From contig JAMKCH010056889.1 of NCBI GenBank assembly GCA_023653785.1, positions 1 to 64,000 on the forward strand: 64,000 nt of DNA. The letters run 5' to 3'. Made by a program: the position numbers and the translations under genes. The notes under the pieces were generated by a model. The model made no database searches and was not told where the DNA came from. It saw nothing but the letters and a program-made list of their open reading frames with translations. Shown one piece after another: positions 25,001 through 36,845 of the stretch. Numbering within the stretch: the stretch's first letter is position 1; every line of letters begins with the position of its first letter. The DNA comes from Ophioderma brevispina (taxonomy: Eukaryota; Echinodermata; Ophiuroidea; Amphilepidida; Ophiodermatidae).

Positions 25001-25493
25001 ATAGTAGCGAACCATAGGTAAATCCCGGGGGGATGAGGGGATATATCCCCCCCAATATCTTGATGAGGGGGGGATGGTCAATCGATCATCACCCCATGTT
25101 GATGACCGTTCATGTGTTTTGGACCAAAAATAACCCCAATTTAGCATTTTTAAACTAAAAATGGTAAATTTCCGCACGCTAAGCACACATTTTGTTCCAA
25201 TTACAATTACATTTAACAATTTAGCTTCTAAATGGCAAAATTTTTAGCACACATGTGCTAACAATGGATCTTTTTAGCAAACCCTGTTTCATCCATAAGT
25301 TTTCATCAACCCCATCCCCCCCCCCAATGTCAAAAGGAAATTTACGCCACTGATCGAAACGGGAAAGAAGTCGGCCAAAATATTTTGCAGGAGAGATGAG
25401 AAAAATAGAAGCTTTCTAATGGTACCAAAATCTCAGGTTTGATGTTTTGAAAGGTGGATTGGGTGGTGCCCCTATATTAATTATTAAAGGTGC

Positions 25494-26015
25494 AACAAGA
25501 GATTTCACATAATCATTTCAATCAAGTCATTTCTGATTTTTGCACGTATGTTAAAGGCTGACTCAGAGATTTCAAAATATGATTTTTTTTTGTCTAGTAA
25601 TTCAAAATATTCAACTACAACTAAAGATACGTACCTAAAATGCTTAATTCCAAAGTTATAGATGAATCGGATTTTTCGTTTTCACGCAGTACACATTATG
25701 CACAGTATAACAGTGCCATAGGATACCGTGTATAACAAAATTTCCGGATCCGGAATTTGTAAACAAAGTTGTGATTTTCATTGAAGGACCTTCGATTTGA
25801 GCTTAGCTATTTCCACACCGTTGATTAACATATGGACAAGCATTATGCATATGCCAAAAAACATCGATTTGTTTTGAAAAATGGCGGGCGTCCTCATTAG
25901 GAAAAATCTCTGAGGCAGCCTATACGCTTTCTATCAAAAAAGTCTGACATCTGAAACAAGCTCTGAGAATTAGTTCTTTTGTACAAAAAAAATATGACAT
26001 TCTAATTTCCTATTC
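25494..26015 (+). mobile_element. MITE, family A (copy 1), split by an insertion and truncated
   Basis: The 5' part (25494-25550) begins TTAAAGGTGCAACAAGAGAT, as in the intact copy at 38562-38916. The family sequence resumes at about 25925 (CTTTCTATC, then ATCTGAAA, then TTTTGTACAAAA and CTAATTTCCTAT). It is cut off near 26015, where a family C foldback begins. The gap is filled exactly by a family B element. Confidence 0.75.
25551..25924 (+). mobile_element. MITE, family B (copy 1), nested inside family A
   Basis: The ends read TTAAAGGCTGACTCAGAGAT and, inverted, AGGCTGCCTCAGAGATTT. The interior matches the copy at 35444-35806 (for example GTGCCATAGGATACCGTGT, TTTCCGGATCCGGAATTTG and GGCGGGCGTCCTC). 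It inserted into a family A element, so family B moved after that A copy did. Confidence 0.8.
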
Positions 26016-26149
26016 AGGGGCGGGGATCCAGGATTTGAAAAACGTTCAAAATGACCGGGAGGGATGAAGGCTGACTGAAACTTGTCCGACAATGGGCCGA
26101 TTTTGCAATATTACCGGGAGGCGCGCGCCACCCTCCCTAGATCCGCGCT
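26016..26149. mobile_element. Foldback element, family C (copy 1)
   Basis: This short element of about 134 bp begins AGGGGCGGGGATCCAGG and ends CCTAGATCCGCGCT. The interior words ATTACCGGGAGG and TTTTGCAA are shared with copies at 32803-32934 and about 34145-34272. It abuts the truncated end of a family A MITE. Confidence 0.7.
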
Positions 26150-27650
26150 TTGATATTGGAGCAATTACCAAGCGGACAAGATAGCTCAAATCAGTTTTAA
26201 GGACAATATCAGTGATTCACTTGAAAGAGTCTCAAATAATTGAAATTGCAGGAATAGCTTAAAAGTGAAGTATATGTTTGAAGGATATTTTTTGCAACTG
26301 AAATGTTGACAGAAAAAGAAAAGCCGGAAAACAGCAGTTTTCAAGATATGAATCTCCATTCAGTTACGTGTTGTAGTAAGTATCAGTATGGAACAGGAAT
26401 GGACTAAAATACCCGCTATTGTCCTTATTAGGTTGCCTGTGGTCCTTATCACTTGCAGGGTATGTCAGAATACACCTATTTCTAGTTACAGACAGGCAAA
26501 AATCTGATTGTTGATGATTTTGTCGATTTCTGATTTAGCAAATTCACTGATAGTGCTTTAAGCGCTGCGACTCCAGTGTATTGTGTCATCCAGTGTATAG
26601 GCGTGCGGTCGACCCCTGTGAGATTTCGGCTATCTTGTAATTTCCCGGGACAAGAATTAAACGCTTGGTTGTCCCGATTTAACCATGCGATATTGGGAAG
26701 CTGAATTAAGCTGATCCCGGCTGCCATTGGTTTTAATCTCGATGTATATGTTTGCTGATAAGGGAGGGAAAAGCGCTGCTCCTGATCTGCTGCATCCCTA
26801 GAAAATGATGCGAAATGGTTTATGGTTATGTTGGGCCACAGTGATCAGCGGCATTGCGAATCTCTGCGATATTATAATAGGAATTCAGCCGTTATTGGGG
26901 CCGCCAGATAGCTGGAGGACCTTTTGCATCTGTTGTTGCGTGTTCTTTTGTACAAAAAATGGGGACATTCTTTATGTCTATTGAGCAAAGAGGAAATTCA
27001 GCCTTTGTTTTATTGGGGCCACCAGCTATAGCTGGGAAGGACCACTTTACATGTCCGTTGTGTGTATGTGGGTATGTGTCACTAAAACAGTTTTTTAAAA
27101 AATTGACCTCAATTGAAAAGTGGAAGTTAATTGGAACCTAAACTTGTGTCTAGGGCACCATGGGATCCTACGGCGGCCGTTAAGTACCTAACAAAAAAAT
27201 CCTGTTTCTAAAATTGAAAAAAAAAAAAAGTTGCGCGTTTCAATTGAAACCAGTGTTTGAAATTTCTCAAGGCTGGATAATATCGAATTAAGGCATTGTG
27301 GGGAAAAATGGATACGGACAGTAGCGATGCGTGTTCCTTTTCCCGTGTCTGCGAGACACGCAAGTCCCCGACAAAAACGTTCAATTTTACGCTAGGTTTC
27401 TATAGGTTCAGACCAAAATTACGATACATTCAAAAACAAAACAATACCCGTAACGGACACCTGTGCAAAAAACCTCCATAGAACCAAATTAGTGTTCTGG
27501 AGATATTTGAAGATTTAGTTTCATTTAACACACATTAGCTATGACGAGAATGATAAAAGTTTTAATCTCTTGAGCTTGTCAGCTTAGAGAAGTACCAATT
27601 TAGATAATATCTTTGTCGCAGTTGTGACAAGACTACACCTTGGGAAATGC
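26150..27650. other. Non-coding stretch
   Basis: No gene is recognised. Two related segments (about 26860-26985 and 26895-27040, each with a GGGGCC(A/G)CCAG.TA word) suggest a local partial duplication. A poly-A run lies near 27218. Confidence 0.5.
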
Positions 27651-27654
27651 CGGA

Positions 27655-27842
27655 CTGCCGTAATGGGATCCCTCATATGTTGATGAGGTCAAAGGTCATG
27701 TGCGGTCAAGGTGAAAAATAGGCTAAAATATAAAATTGACCTCCATTGAAATGTTCTAACTTGAGTCATAGGTGCAACATGGGATCCATCATTTGTTGAT
27801 GAGGTAAAAGGTCATGTGAGGTCAATTTGTAAGATAGGCTGG
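27655..27842. repeat. Tandem repeat, ~117-bp unit, about 1.6 copies
   Basis: ATGGGATCC..TCAT.TGTTGATGAGGT(C)AAAGGTCATGTG.GGTCAA occurs at about 27664 and again at about 27780. The GGTCAAAGGTCA-type words recur elsewhere in the window (about 50390, 50510 and 51635), pointing to a widespread repeat of this genome. Confidence 0.65.
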
Positions 27843-30160
27843 CCGGCCCACAGCTTATATTCTTTGAATATAGTGAGCGTGAAAGCCGAAAACCACAAAA
27901 TTCTAGTTTTGAAATACAAGCATATGAAAACACCTTGTTTTTTGTACTGTTGTATTGTGAATTGTTGTAGTAAAGACCCCTGTAAGTGGCTAATCATAAC
28001 ACGCAGTGTTTGTCAAGATATTATGATTTTTATGCTTGGTTTACTAATAAAAGTCGGGATCCGACTTTTTTTAAGGCCCAGAAATAGTCGTAAATGGCAT
28101 TTTCAAGACCGTTTAAAAATGCCTAAGTGTCTGTTTTTCACAAAGAAAAGTAATATAAGGTGTTGATATGAGCTAACACTAGCAATTACGAGACAAAATG
28201 CATTTGAATGTGTGAAAAAATGACCGATAGTGGCTTGAAATTTTTAAGATATTTTCTCTTGTAGTCCAATGCATACAGAGGTTAAACTTTTATCAAGGCT
28301 TTGATTTTTTATAATACAAGGTTAAGACGCCTATTGAGTGTCTTATGTTCTTTAACCGACTACATGACCATAAAACACAGTTGCCTGCCATCTCTTGTTC
28401 CCTGTCTCCTATTTCTCACACTAATACAAAGGTAATAAAAAGAATCAATGACTTGTCCCTTAGTGACACCTATCTTTTTCAGGTTTGGGGTCAAATCAAA
28501 TGTAGTCATGATCTTTGACCCATAATCCAGATGCGTGATGACTCCCATATGACATCAGGTGGTCTTCATGTTTGTAAAAGTTAGGGACTGATTATGCTGG
28601 GAATGGAAGATGAACACAAAAAAACATTCTCCTTCACATTCCCTTTCCTCAAATTTCTGTCTTTTAACAGGTTGCTTTGTTTCCGATTTTGTCATAGTTT
28701 CTCTAATTGATATGAGGCATGACAATTGTCACACCAATGACGTCAAGGACGTGGGAAACAAACGTTTGATGCAAGACGTGATAATGGCATCGTGGCAATG
28801 CCCTAAGTAAATTGAAACATGTTTGGTTGGAATGCTTTTAAAAAGACAGTTTTAAGATTGTATGCTGGCTATGGACAAATTTCCATGGTGGCCATTTGTT
28901 TGTCTCACAAGTCAAACGAGGTAAATCCTGTATTTACTTTTTTTATATTTCATCCAAACAAGCTGCCATATAGGGCTCTGTATGAACATACCCTAACCCT
29001 AAAAACACTAAGGCAGCTATTAATGCAAATAAAAAAAAACGGGGCTAAACTAAGGTAACTCAAACCACGTATAAAGAGATGTCACAATTTTTGTATACAT
29101 GCAGGGCCGTAGGCAGGGATTTATTTGGGGGCGGGACTTCAGCAAAAAAGTGGACCTTTTCACCGTGTGTGGAATTGAGGGGTGGCGAGCTCAACCCCCC
29201 CCCACCCCCCCCCTTGCATACGGGCATATTATACTGCATCCATACACCCAAAATGTGTCATGGCAATTCAATACAACTGTGAAATGACTCTTTGAACCTT
29301 GCATTTCACTCTTTAAAAAAATAATCCTGAGTAAAAGTCACTATTCAATTTTTTGTTTCCAGTGAATCAGTTCAGGGCTGAAGCTTCAAAATTTAAAATT
29401 AAAACTCTTGAGAATTTTGCCCCCCCAAGAGTGAAAATACTCTTGAGAAAAAAAAATATGAGTGAAATAGAAAATGTCTGGTATGGTTTAAAATAATAAG
29501 AAATAAGTACCATAAAGAGCTATAAGTGACATTCTGTATTTTCTGGGACTTAACATTTTGAAAGTGTTCTAGCAGCCCTATACAAAACCAAAAAAAAATC
29601 TCCTGCAACGGGAACTTCTATCAATGAAGGACAGTGTCAACCTTGAATTTCCGAGTATCATTTTGGTTTGTAAACTTTGCAAAATATTTTGATATTGTAT
29701 GTAAAAGTATACATTTCTGCAAAGGAGGAAACGTGAACGAGAACCGATGGGGACATCAGATTAATGTAAAAACTTTCTGTATTTTGAGAAAAATACAAAA
29801 AAAAACATGATTTGCCCCAAAATTTCAGACAGCATAAACAAAAACAATTTAAAAAGCAAAAAACTAAAAAATTTTTGTTTTAAAGAAACAATGACAAATT
29901 TGTCTAGGGACGGTTTTTTCATTTTTGTAAAATAGAGCTTACTTTTCGAAATATAAGGGAAAAATGTCAAAAAAGTGTGATTTTTTACTTTTCATTCCAA
30001 TTAGATTTGAGGATCTATTGAGAAGAGACTAAATTCGAAAATTTGAGAAAACCGTTACTAGAGAAAACGATTGGCTATCGAGGAGAGTTTAAACCTTATA
30101 GAGAGGAGCAGAATATCAGAGGGCATTATTTAGGGAGTCGTTCATGCGGACTACATATAA
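27843..30160. other. Non-coding stretch with a G/C-run repeat fragment
   Basis: No exon is recognised. At 29100-29225 a fragment beginning GCAGGGCCGTAGGCAGGGAT and ending in long C runs resembles the G/C-run foldback family seen at 2.2 and 23.3 kb. A short CCCTAACCCTAAAA at about 28990 is too short to be telomeric. Confidence 0.5.
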
Positions 30161-31003
30161 GGTTTGACACCTTAGTCGAGTATGGACCCTCTACATCAAT
30201 GCTAAGTAGTTAGTGGTGTTGTCAAATTGTGGTGTCACTTTTCAATAGGGGCCAATTAAGTTTACACAGGTTCAAACTTTTAAATTACTCCAACATGTTA
30301 AATGTCTGCCCTATTGTCCTCTAGTCAAAAGGATTCCAAAAATGTATAGTTGTACATCTATACATTGGGTTTTAGAGTTATTGGGTAATGTCTAAAAGGG
30401 CAAAAAAGGTCAAACTCAATTTGTCAGGGGTCAACATTGAAAAGTTTACTCTGATTATATTTTAAATGCCTTGGCAAATATTGGCCTGAGAATAGGACGT
30501 TCTCAAAAAGTATAGTTTGATTATGTGAAATGTTACTTAGACCGAGATAACAGGTCAAAGAAGGCAATGCCAATTGGATTTATGTTGCCATCATGACCTA
30601 TTTGGTGGTCACATAGCATGGTACCTATGCATTGCAGATGCCTACAAACTATTATTCCTTATTTGACACATTAACAGAATGAACAATGTTTCATTTTTTA
30701 CCAAAATTGGAGTGCCACCTTCTGATTTTGACCCCTGTACAATGGAAATTGACCTTTTTGCACTTGTATAGCCATTTTTACCCATAACCTTCAAACCAAT
30801 GTCTAGATTGTACAAATTATACATTTTTGGAATCCTTATGACAGACGGACAATATGACTACTTTCACATGATTGGAGTATTTAAAAGTTTGACCCCTGGT
30901 AAACTTAATTGGCCCCTATTGAAAAAGTGACACCACAAGCTGACACCACTACTACCTTGCATTGATGTAAGGGTCCATACTAACTACCAAAGGTGGTCAA
31001 AGC
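30161..31003. mobile_element. Foldback element with ~290-bp inverted arms
   Basis: The left arm (30161 to about 30450) and right arm (about 30710-31003) are inverted copies. They share TATGGACCCT, GTGGTGTCACTTTT, AATAGGGGCCAATTAAGTTT, AGGATTCCAAAAATGTATA and further matches. A loop of about 260 bp separates them. No transposase frame is present. Transcribed RNA would form a long hairpin. Confidence 0.75.
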
Positions 31004-31920
31004 TGAGATGTAGTGTACATGAATGAGGAGATTATGTTTGACCTAAGTCCTTGCTCCCGCTCTATTACCTTTACTTCGGTATTTTTGAAGTTATCTTGTC
31101 TGAAATTTGCCAAATTTGCGAAAATTGAAGCAGTGAGAAATCCGGTTTTGTAAAAAAAATGACTTTTCACATGCCATTTTCAAGCTGTCTCTTTCTCAAA
31201 TAACTTTATCTTTGAACCTCAAAATTGAGTATTATGTGGCAAGTCATGAACTTACATCTTTATGCACTATTGAATCAAACATCTGTGGGGGTCTCACTTC
31301 AGAATCAGAAAAATTGAAATTCATCTGTCTAAATTAGCGCTGTGTTTACATTTTCAAATATTATTTTTCGTTTTTCCAAGATGCGTTCACGCAAAGTATA
31401 CATTAAAACACACACACGCTTCATTACGGGCAAAAATTGACCACGCGACGCGATGATGCCTTGCGCCTGATTGTTATAATCTGCAATGTGCTTAATTTCC
31501 CACCGTTACGACCATGTGGTTTTTGTGACTTTAAATGGTCAAATAGCGATTTAAAATCGGCAAAAATACAGCTCAGGATTGTCTGCATTGGATAATTAAC
31601 CTTTGTTGGTAAAAGATAGAACACAGGTTGATGACAATGGTGCAAAAATCAGAAATTTGGTGTAAAACAAAGCACTAAGTATACACGCTTGAAAAAAGGG
31701 ATAAGCAGCGATAATGCCAGGGATAATGTAAGAGGATAAATTTAATTATGTATATGAAATTTATTAATGTTAGTCTTATTGAATGGGGATAAGTGTGTAA
31801 TTCCATTAAATTACTTCCAATGTTGGAAAAATCAAAAAACTGATAAAAGAAGTAATTTGAGAAGTTTTTTCTTGCAGTCTGAAGCAAATTGTCCTGCATG
31901 CATGATGGTAGGCGGCCTAC
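31004..31920. other. Non-coding stretch
   Basis: AT-rich sequence without recognised genes or clear repeats. Confidence 0.5.
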
Positions 31921-32220
31921 CACCAGAGGGTGTTTTGAGTCATCCCACATCACCATTTTTGGGGAAATTTCACCTCAATGGTCATGTGATCACTAAAAAT
32001 CTATTCTTAACACCATAAAAACCCTGACTTCAAAACGCTCATTTTTCAAAAACCGGCTACAAAGCGTTAGAACTTAGGGAATTTTTTGCATGATTATGGA
32101 ATGTCTTGTGGTTCTTAACTTTTGAACACTTTTTTATCCCTAAGTACAACATGTGTTTAGCATAGTTATGGTATAGGCACTTGCTATGCATCATGGGATT
32201 GATTCAAAACACCCTCTGGC
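31921..32220. mobile_element. MITE, family E (copy 2)
   Basis: The ends read CCAGAGGGTGTTTTGAGTCA and, inverted, CCAGAGGGTGTTTTGAATCA. At 300 bp it is the best-preserved member of this family here. The interior is non-coding and matches 24701-25000 in inverse orientation. Confidence 0.8.
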
Positions 32221-32397
32221 CTACACTGATTCATCTGTTTTGTGGCACTCACCATACAGAATAAATAACAAATGTATGTTAGCATATCGCTTGCATTACC
32301 AAAGATAACCAATAATGTATTTTATCTTTTATTTATGTTCTGGATTAGCAAATTGTTGTCTTACTCTCATTTGAATGATTAAGGGGGATGACCCTGA

Positions 32398-32751
32398 TTT
32401 AAATGTGCACAAAGATTTCACACATAGGTGTCCCTAAAATTGCAAGTATTGATTTTTGTCCCTGATGTAAAGCTTTCCTCCAGAATATCCCCATCTGAAA
32501 TTGATTAGCTGAGCAATGTTTTCTTTGGAGGTACAAAATTGTGAAATTTCTAATTTTGTATAGGAGCAAATATGAAATTCCCTATGTTTTACATTGAATA
32601 TAAGCAAATCAAATCACCTTTTTTTTTCTCTCTTTTAAGACTTTCTTTAGGCCAAATACAAGGTAAGAAGTCTATTGAGTGTCATCACTATAATGAATTA
32701 CTATATTATGACCTATTTGGGTGCCCGCAAAATATCGTGTTGCACCTTTAA
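32398..32751 (+). mobile_element. MITE, family A (copy 2)
   Basis: The interior matches the 38562-38916 copy nearly throughout (CCCTGATGTAAAGCTTTCC, CCCATCTGAAA, AATATAAGCAAATCA, GGCCAAATACAAGGTAA). The right end reads GTTGCACCTTTAA. The left end is mutated (TTTAAATGTGCACAAAGATT). Confidence 0.8.
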
Positions 32752-33030
32752 GTCTAAATTTTCCATCTTGGTAGAATGGGCCTTCATCCCTACACCCCCC
32801 CAGGTGCGGATCCAGGGAGGGGCACGCGCCCCCCGGTACTTCTGCAAAATCTTGCAAAATCAGCCCATTTCTGGACAAGTTTCGGCCTTCAGCCCCGGTA
32901 ATTTTGACGTTTTTCAAATCTGGATCCGCCCCTGAACCCCATTTTAAAGTTTCACACAATATTCACCCTATTTTTAAGTGAGAGCTAAAACATGTTTTGT
33001 ACTCCCATGGATACTGTGTAAAATAAAGTG
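32752..33030. repeat. Dispersed repeat R7 (copy 1), interrupted by a family C element
   Basis: The two flanks (about 32755-32800 and 32935-33030) together read like 36640-36800: CATCTTGGTAGAATGGGCCTT, then CCCCAT.T.TAAAGTTTCAC and ATACTGTGTAAAAT. A family C foldback at 32803-32934 splits them. Related copies lie at about 36625-36845, 37075-37290 and 56510-56660. Confidence 0.6.
32803..32934. mobile_element. Foldback element, family C (copy 2), nested in R7
   Basis: The element runs from GGTGCGGATCCAGGGAGGGGC to CTGGATCCGCCCC, about 132 bp, with the shared interior words TTGCAAAATCAGCCCATTT and CCCCGGTAATTTTGACGTTT. Its ends are complementary, and the insertion splits an R7 repeat cleanly. 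Confidence 0.75.
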
Positions 33031-33034
33031 CATT

Positions 33035-34140
33035 TTGGTGATTCCAGCACCTTGTGTTTTATTCATTGTCACTAACTATCCTTTAGAAAGCTTATTATTC
33101 AAAAAGTTAAGTTGATCCCGATCTTGGTTTTGCGGTTTTCGTTATGAGCAATTATGTGTTTCCCACAGTCCCATAGGCCCTGTGCTATAATTTTTGTCTG
33201 GCAGTTTATGGCCAATAAAATACAAAACTTGCAATTTCCCTTGCAGATACTACCTAGTTGCACATAAGATTAGGTACACATAAATTACTAAGGCTATCAG
33301 TTCATATGATATAAAAATGTCTACTTTTTTTTAGGTAATTCGGGTGACAAATGTTTGGATCACGAATTCCCCTTTACCATTGGTCAGCCAAAATGGGCCG
33401 CATTTTTGATCTATAAGGCATCCAAACAAAAACCCTAGATTTCACAGGGTAAATGATAAAAATAGCTTTCTTCTGACACAAAAATAGTCAAAATTATTTG
33501 ACTCACAGTAAACTCTCAAAGTTATTTTAATCGTGAACGAGGCCAGCTCAATCTAAACTGGGGTAGACATTCATATAGACATCCCAAGTATACAAATGAG
33601 GTAATTAATGCTCGATTCCTTCTTGTGCTACTGCAGCAACATCATACAGTGCATGAAACGACAATGGCATACCTCTTTGCTTACTTGGGACGAAACTTCT
33701 AAACTTGGCGGTGATAACGAGTCTATAACACTTGACATCTTTTTTTAACTGTATTACAGTAATGTTCTGGCAGTTCAAATAAAGGGGAATCTGAAGTGCT
33801 TTGTCCGCTGTATACCGTTGGATTTACTTATCAATAACGCCATTATTTGCTTGAGTCATTATAGCATAGCGTATGTCCCTTGATCACTGGTATTCAGAAA
33901 AGAAAATTGAGATGGCATTTCATTTTATGAATGTTCAACCTTTACAAGTGCAATTCCCATAAATGGTTTATTATAGATGTAAATAAGGGAAAAAATGGTT
34001 TACTACGTTCAGCAAAGTAATGTAATCAAAATGAACAATTTCTTTGATCCCATGGCCATCGGGGGTTTGTTTGTCATTTTTCTCAAAACTAGGCATTGTG
34101 GGATTGACCCAATTCACCCTCTGGTAAGGGCAGTCCTGTA
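33035..34140. other. Non-coding stretch with repeat fragments
   Basis: No gene is recognised. Fragments of R7-like sequence (CAGCCAAAATGGG.CGCAT, ATTTCACAGGGTAAATGA at about 33385-33455) and of family E ends (GGGATTGACCCAATTCACCCTCTGG at about 34100, quoted in part) are visible. Confidence 0.5.
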
Positions 34141-34144
34141 TGGC

Positions 34145-34272
34145 CCCCGCCAATATTTAAAAAATGTCAAAATTACCGGGGGGCTGAAAGGCTGTAACTG
34201 GTCCAAAATTGGTTGATTTTGCAAGCATTTGCAGAATTACCGGGGGCGCGGCCCCCTCCCTGGATCCGCGCG
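34145..34272. mobile_element. Foldback element, family C (copy 3), one end degraded
   Basis: The right end reads CCCTCCCTGGATCCGCGCG and the interior has AAAATTACCGGGGGGCTGAA. The left terminal GGATCC is lost. It lies in the opposite orientation to the copy at 32803-32934. Confidence 0.65.
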
Positions 34273-34452
34273 CTGATGGTCAACCTGCAATCCGACACTT
34301 TTTGGGCTGTACCCACAAATATCATGCTTTGATATGCCAGGGATTTGATTATAATGGGAGCGACTTGCCCTTGAAAGTATAGTCTACACGTCCTGTTCAA
34401 AACGGGTGGTTTTGACAATCTGCCACAAACCACCCAAGTCTGTAGCAGGGAT

Positions 34453-34788
34453 CTAAGGTGCAACAAGAGATTTCACAATATATATTTGTCGCAAAATATA
34501 TTGAAAATTCTGATTTTGCATGATTGAACTTTCCATCAAAACTAACCCCACCTGAAAGGTCTATTCTTTGGTACAAAAATGAACATTTCTAATTTTGTAT
34601 AGAAGCAAATACTAATTCCAGTCCGTTTTATATTGACATATGAGTCAAATAAAGCTTACCTTTTGTTTCGCATTTCAGGGTATTTCTGTAGCAAAATAGA
34701 AGGTAAGAATATATTGAGTGTCTGGTATGAATTACTACAATGACACAATATAGAAGGACTCAAAATCTCATTGCAAAAAACCTTTTAA
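34453..34788 (+). mobile_element. MITE, family A (copy 3)
   Basis: It begins CTAAGGTGCAACAAGAGAT. Interior landmarks are ACCCCACCTGAAAGG, TTTGTATAGAAGCAAATAC, ATTTCTGTAGCAAAATAGAAGG and TATTGAGTGTCTGGTATGAA. The right end is eroded (ATTGCAAAAAACCTTTTAAT). Confidence 0.78.
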
Positions 34789-35443
34789 TAGGCAGGTGGC
34801 GTAATTAACCCATCGGCTGGGGGCAGGGGGGCGCGATCCCCCCAAACGGAACCCGTGGGGCCCCCCCCCCCCGTCAGCCCGCAAATGCCCTGACCTTTTG
34901 TACAGTGTCTATGGAGAAGGACCAAATTCGCCCCCTCACAATGTGCCTCGGCACCCTTTTGCCCCCCCCCCCCCCATTTGCAAAGGTCCTGGTTTATTCC
35001 ACTGTTAATGGAGGGGTATTTTTTTCTAAAGGGACGTTTCCTTAAAACTGCAGGGGGTAGCTAACAAATTGGCAAAAGTGGACGTTTTTACACTTACACT
35101 CATTTTCCTTTTTTTTTTCGACCAAAGAGCGAAAATTCCTCATTTTGTCTGCGTCCCGACATTCGGGGCATCTGCCCTCCCCTAGTTTTGGGCCAACACA
35201 CCCCCACTAGGGCACATTTAAAAATTCAGTCTCTTTGCCCAATTTCCTAAAACACCTGGACAGCTACTTGATACACATGGACCTAAGTCATCTGGCTCAA
35301 AAAAGCAGGACAAAAGTTGCAGTTCGTATTTTTTTTTGAGAATTTATCTACATTTGGGCCATATTAATTTCGTCCCGTTCCAGACAGACAGTGTACTGAA
35401 CTCTACCACGATGCATCATCTTTGGGAACTTTGAAATTTCACC
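34789..35443. other. Non-coding stretch with G/C-run repeat
   Basis: Alternating G runs and C runs (about 34815-34975) resemble the G/C-run foldback family. The remainder shows no gene. Confidence 0.5.
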
Positions 35444-35806
35444 TTAAAGTCTGACTCAGAGAATTTTCATTCAAAATATTTTTTTGTGTAATAATGCAAA
35501 ATAGTCAACTAGAACTAAGATAGTAACCTAAAATGCATCAATTCTGAATTTGATGAATCTGATTTTTTTTGTTTTGATGCATTAAACATTTGTGTAGTAT
35601 TTCACATCCCATAGGATATGGTGTATACCAAAAATTCCGAATCCGGATTTTATAACAAAGTTTGTGATTTTCTATATTAAATTAATTCGATTTAACTTAG
35701 CAATTTCACACAGTGATTAGTACAATGGACAGCATATGTACAGGGCAAAACACATTTTTTTGGAATTGAGGGCGCCCTCCTAAGGAAATCTGAGTCAGGT
35801 CCTTTA
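35444..35806 (+). mobile_element. MITE, family B (copy 2)
   Basis: The ends read TTAAAGTCTGACTCAGAGAA and, inverted, TTTAAAGGACCTGACTCAGAT. The interior shares CCATAGGATATGGTGTATA, TTCCGAATCCGGATTTT and GGGCGCCCTCCT with the nested copy at 25551-25924. It is 363 bp long and non-coding. Confidence 0.8.
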
Positions 35807-36030
35807 AATATGTCATCGTGATCCCCAAAATCCTTAAATTAACCACAAAAATCCTGACTTTCACACTCATTTTACAACACAAAGTGCAAGTATTTTAAAA
35901 GATTTTTGTCATTCTTGGAATGTTTTGTGTCCTTGAACACTATCCATAATAAGTACGGACTTTTCAGTATCATATATATAGTACATTTCAATGCAATTAT
36001 TGGATTGGTTCAAAATTCCCTATGGTCCCA
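35807..36030. mobile_element. MITE, family E (copy 3), truncated
   Basis: The segment matches the interior and right half of family E (AAAATCCTGACTTTCACACTCATTTT, quoted in part, through GGAATGTTTTGTG, to GGATTGGTTCAAAATTCCCT). The left end is replaced by the abutting family B copy. Confidence 0.6.
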
Positions 36031-36157
36031 TTCAGATATGTTTGAAAAAAAATGACCACCAGTACATACCTGAGATCATTGGTCCCCTCTGGCAGATGGA
36101 CTTGGGAATCCTGTCCACTCTGGATTGATTGCCTACTCATATACTCCTGGTGCAGAT

Positions 36158-36510
36158 GAAAGGTGGCAACGAGAGATTTGAGGGCACCCCAATATTGGTC
36201 ATAATAGTAATTTCATATAGATTAGATACTCAATTGATTTCATACCATGTATTTGCTAAAGAAATGTCTTTAAAAAGTTATGTTGATTTGCTTACTCTAG
36301 TATATTTCAATATAAAAACATCAGCTGAATTACGGAATTTGCTTCTATACAAAATTAGAAATTTCACAATTTTTGTACCAAAGAAACATTTCTCTGTTCA
36401 ATCCTTTCTGATGGGGATATTTTTGATGGAAAGCTTTACATCGCGGCAGAAATCATTACTTTTGATTTTTTTAGGGAGACCCGATGTGAGATCTCTCGTT
36501 GCACCTCTAA
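36158..36510 (-). mobile_element. MITE, family A (copy 4), reverse orientation
   Basis: In reverse orientation it carries the family landmarks: ACATCGCGGCAGAAATC near the CTTTACATC word, GATGGGGATA for CCCATCTG, and a right end GATCTCTCGTTGCACCTCTAA. An open frame of 170 codons crosses it by chance. Confidence 0.78.
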
Positions 36511-36624
36511 ATGCGAATTTTGAATCCCATGACAGATCGGGACATGTTGAAGAGCACACCAGTCTAGTCAGTAACTTGCATATTATTGCTTGTGTTGTTG
36601 ATGTGATGCAATCGCCATTAAAGG

Positions 36625-36845
36625 GGGATGGCCCGATTTAAGGATATGAAGTTTTCATCTTGATAGATTGGCCTTGACTCCAAAACCCCATCTGTAAAGT
36701 TTCGCGCCAACTTTCAATCCATTTTGATGCAAGAGCTAAAAACGTGATTTTATTTGTAAGCCCCATAGAGTACTGTGTAACATTAATATTGGTCGACCAA
36801 AATGGGGCACATGCTCGTAACTTCCAAACCAATAGTCAGGTAGAA
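36625..36845. repeat. Dispersed repeat R7 (copy 2)
   Basis: The landmarks are TTGATAGATTGGCCTTGAC, AACCCCATCTGTAAAGTTTC, CCATAGAGTACTGTGTAA and GGTCGACCAAAATGGGGCAC. It lies directly after a family A MITE, as copy 1 does at 32.75 kb, so A and R7 may be parts of one larger repeat. Confidence 0.6.

Noticed and set aside
27640..27845. GGTCAAAGGTCA words as nuclear-receptor response elements
   Set aside because: They belong to a tandem and dispersed repeat present at several sites, so regulatory meaning cannot be inferred from sequence.
28985..29005. Telomere-like CCCTAACCCTAAAA
   Set aside because: Under three units, isolated and inside ordinary AT-rich sequence.
36129..36641. 170-codon open frame on the + strand
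   Set aside because: It runs across a family A MITE and flanking repeat sequence; the protein has no domain and other copies of the repeat do not keep the frame.
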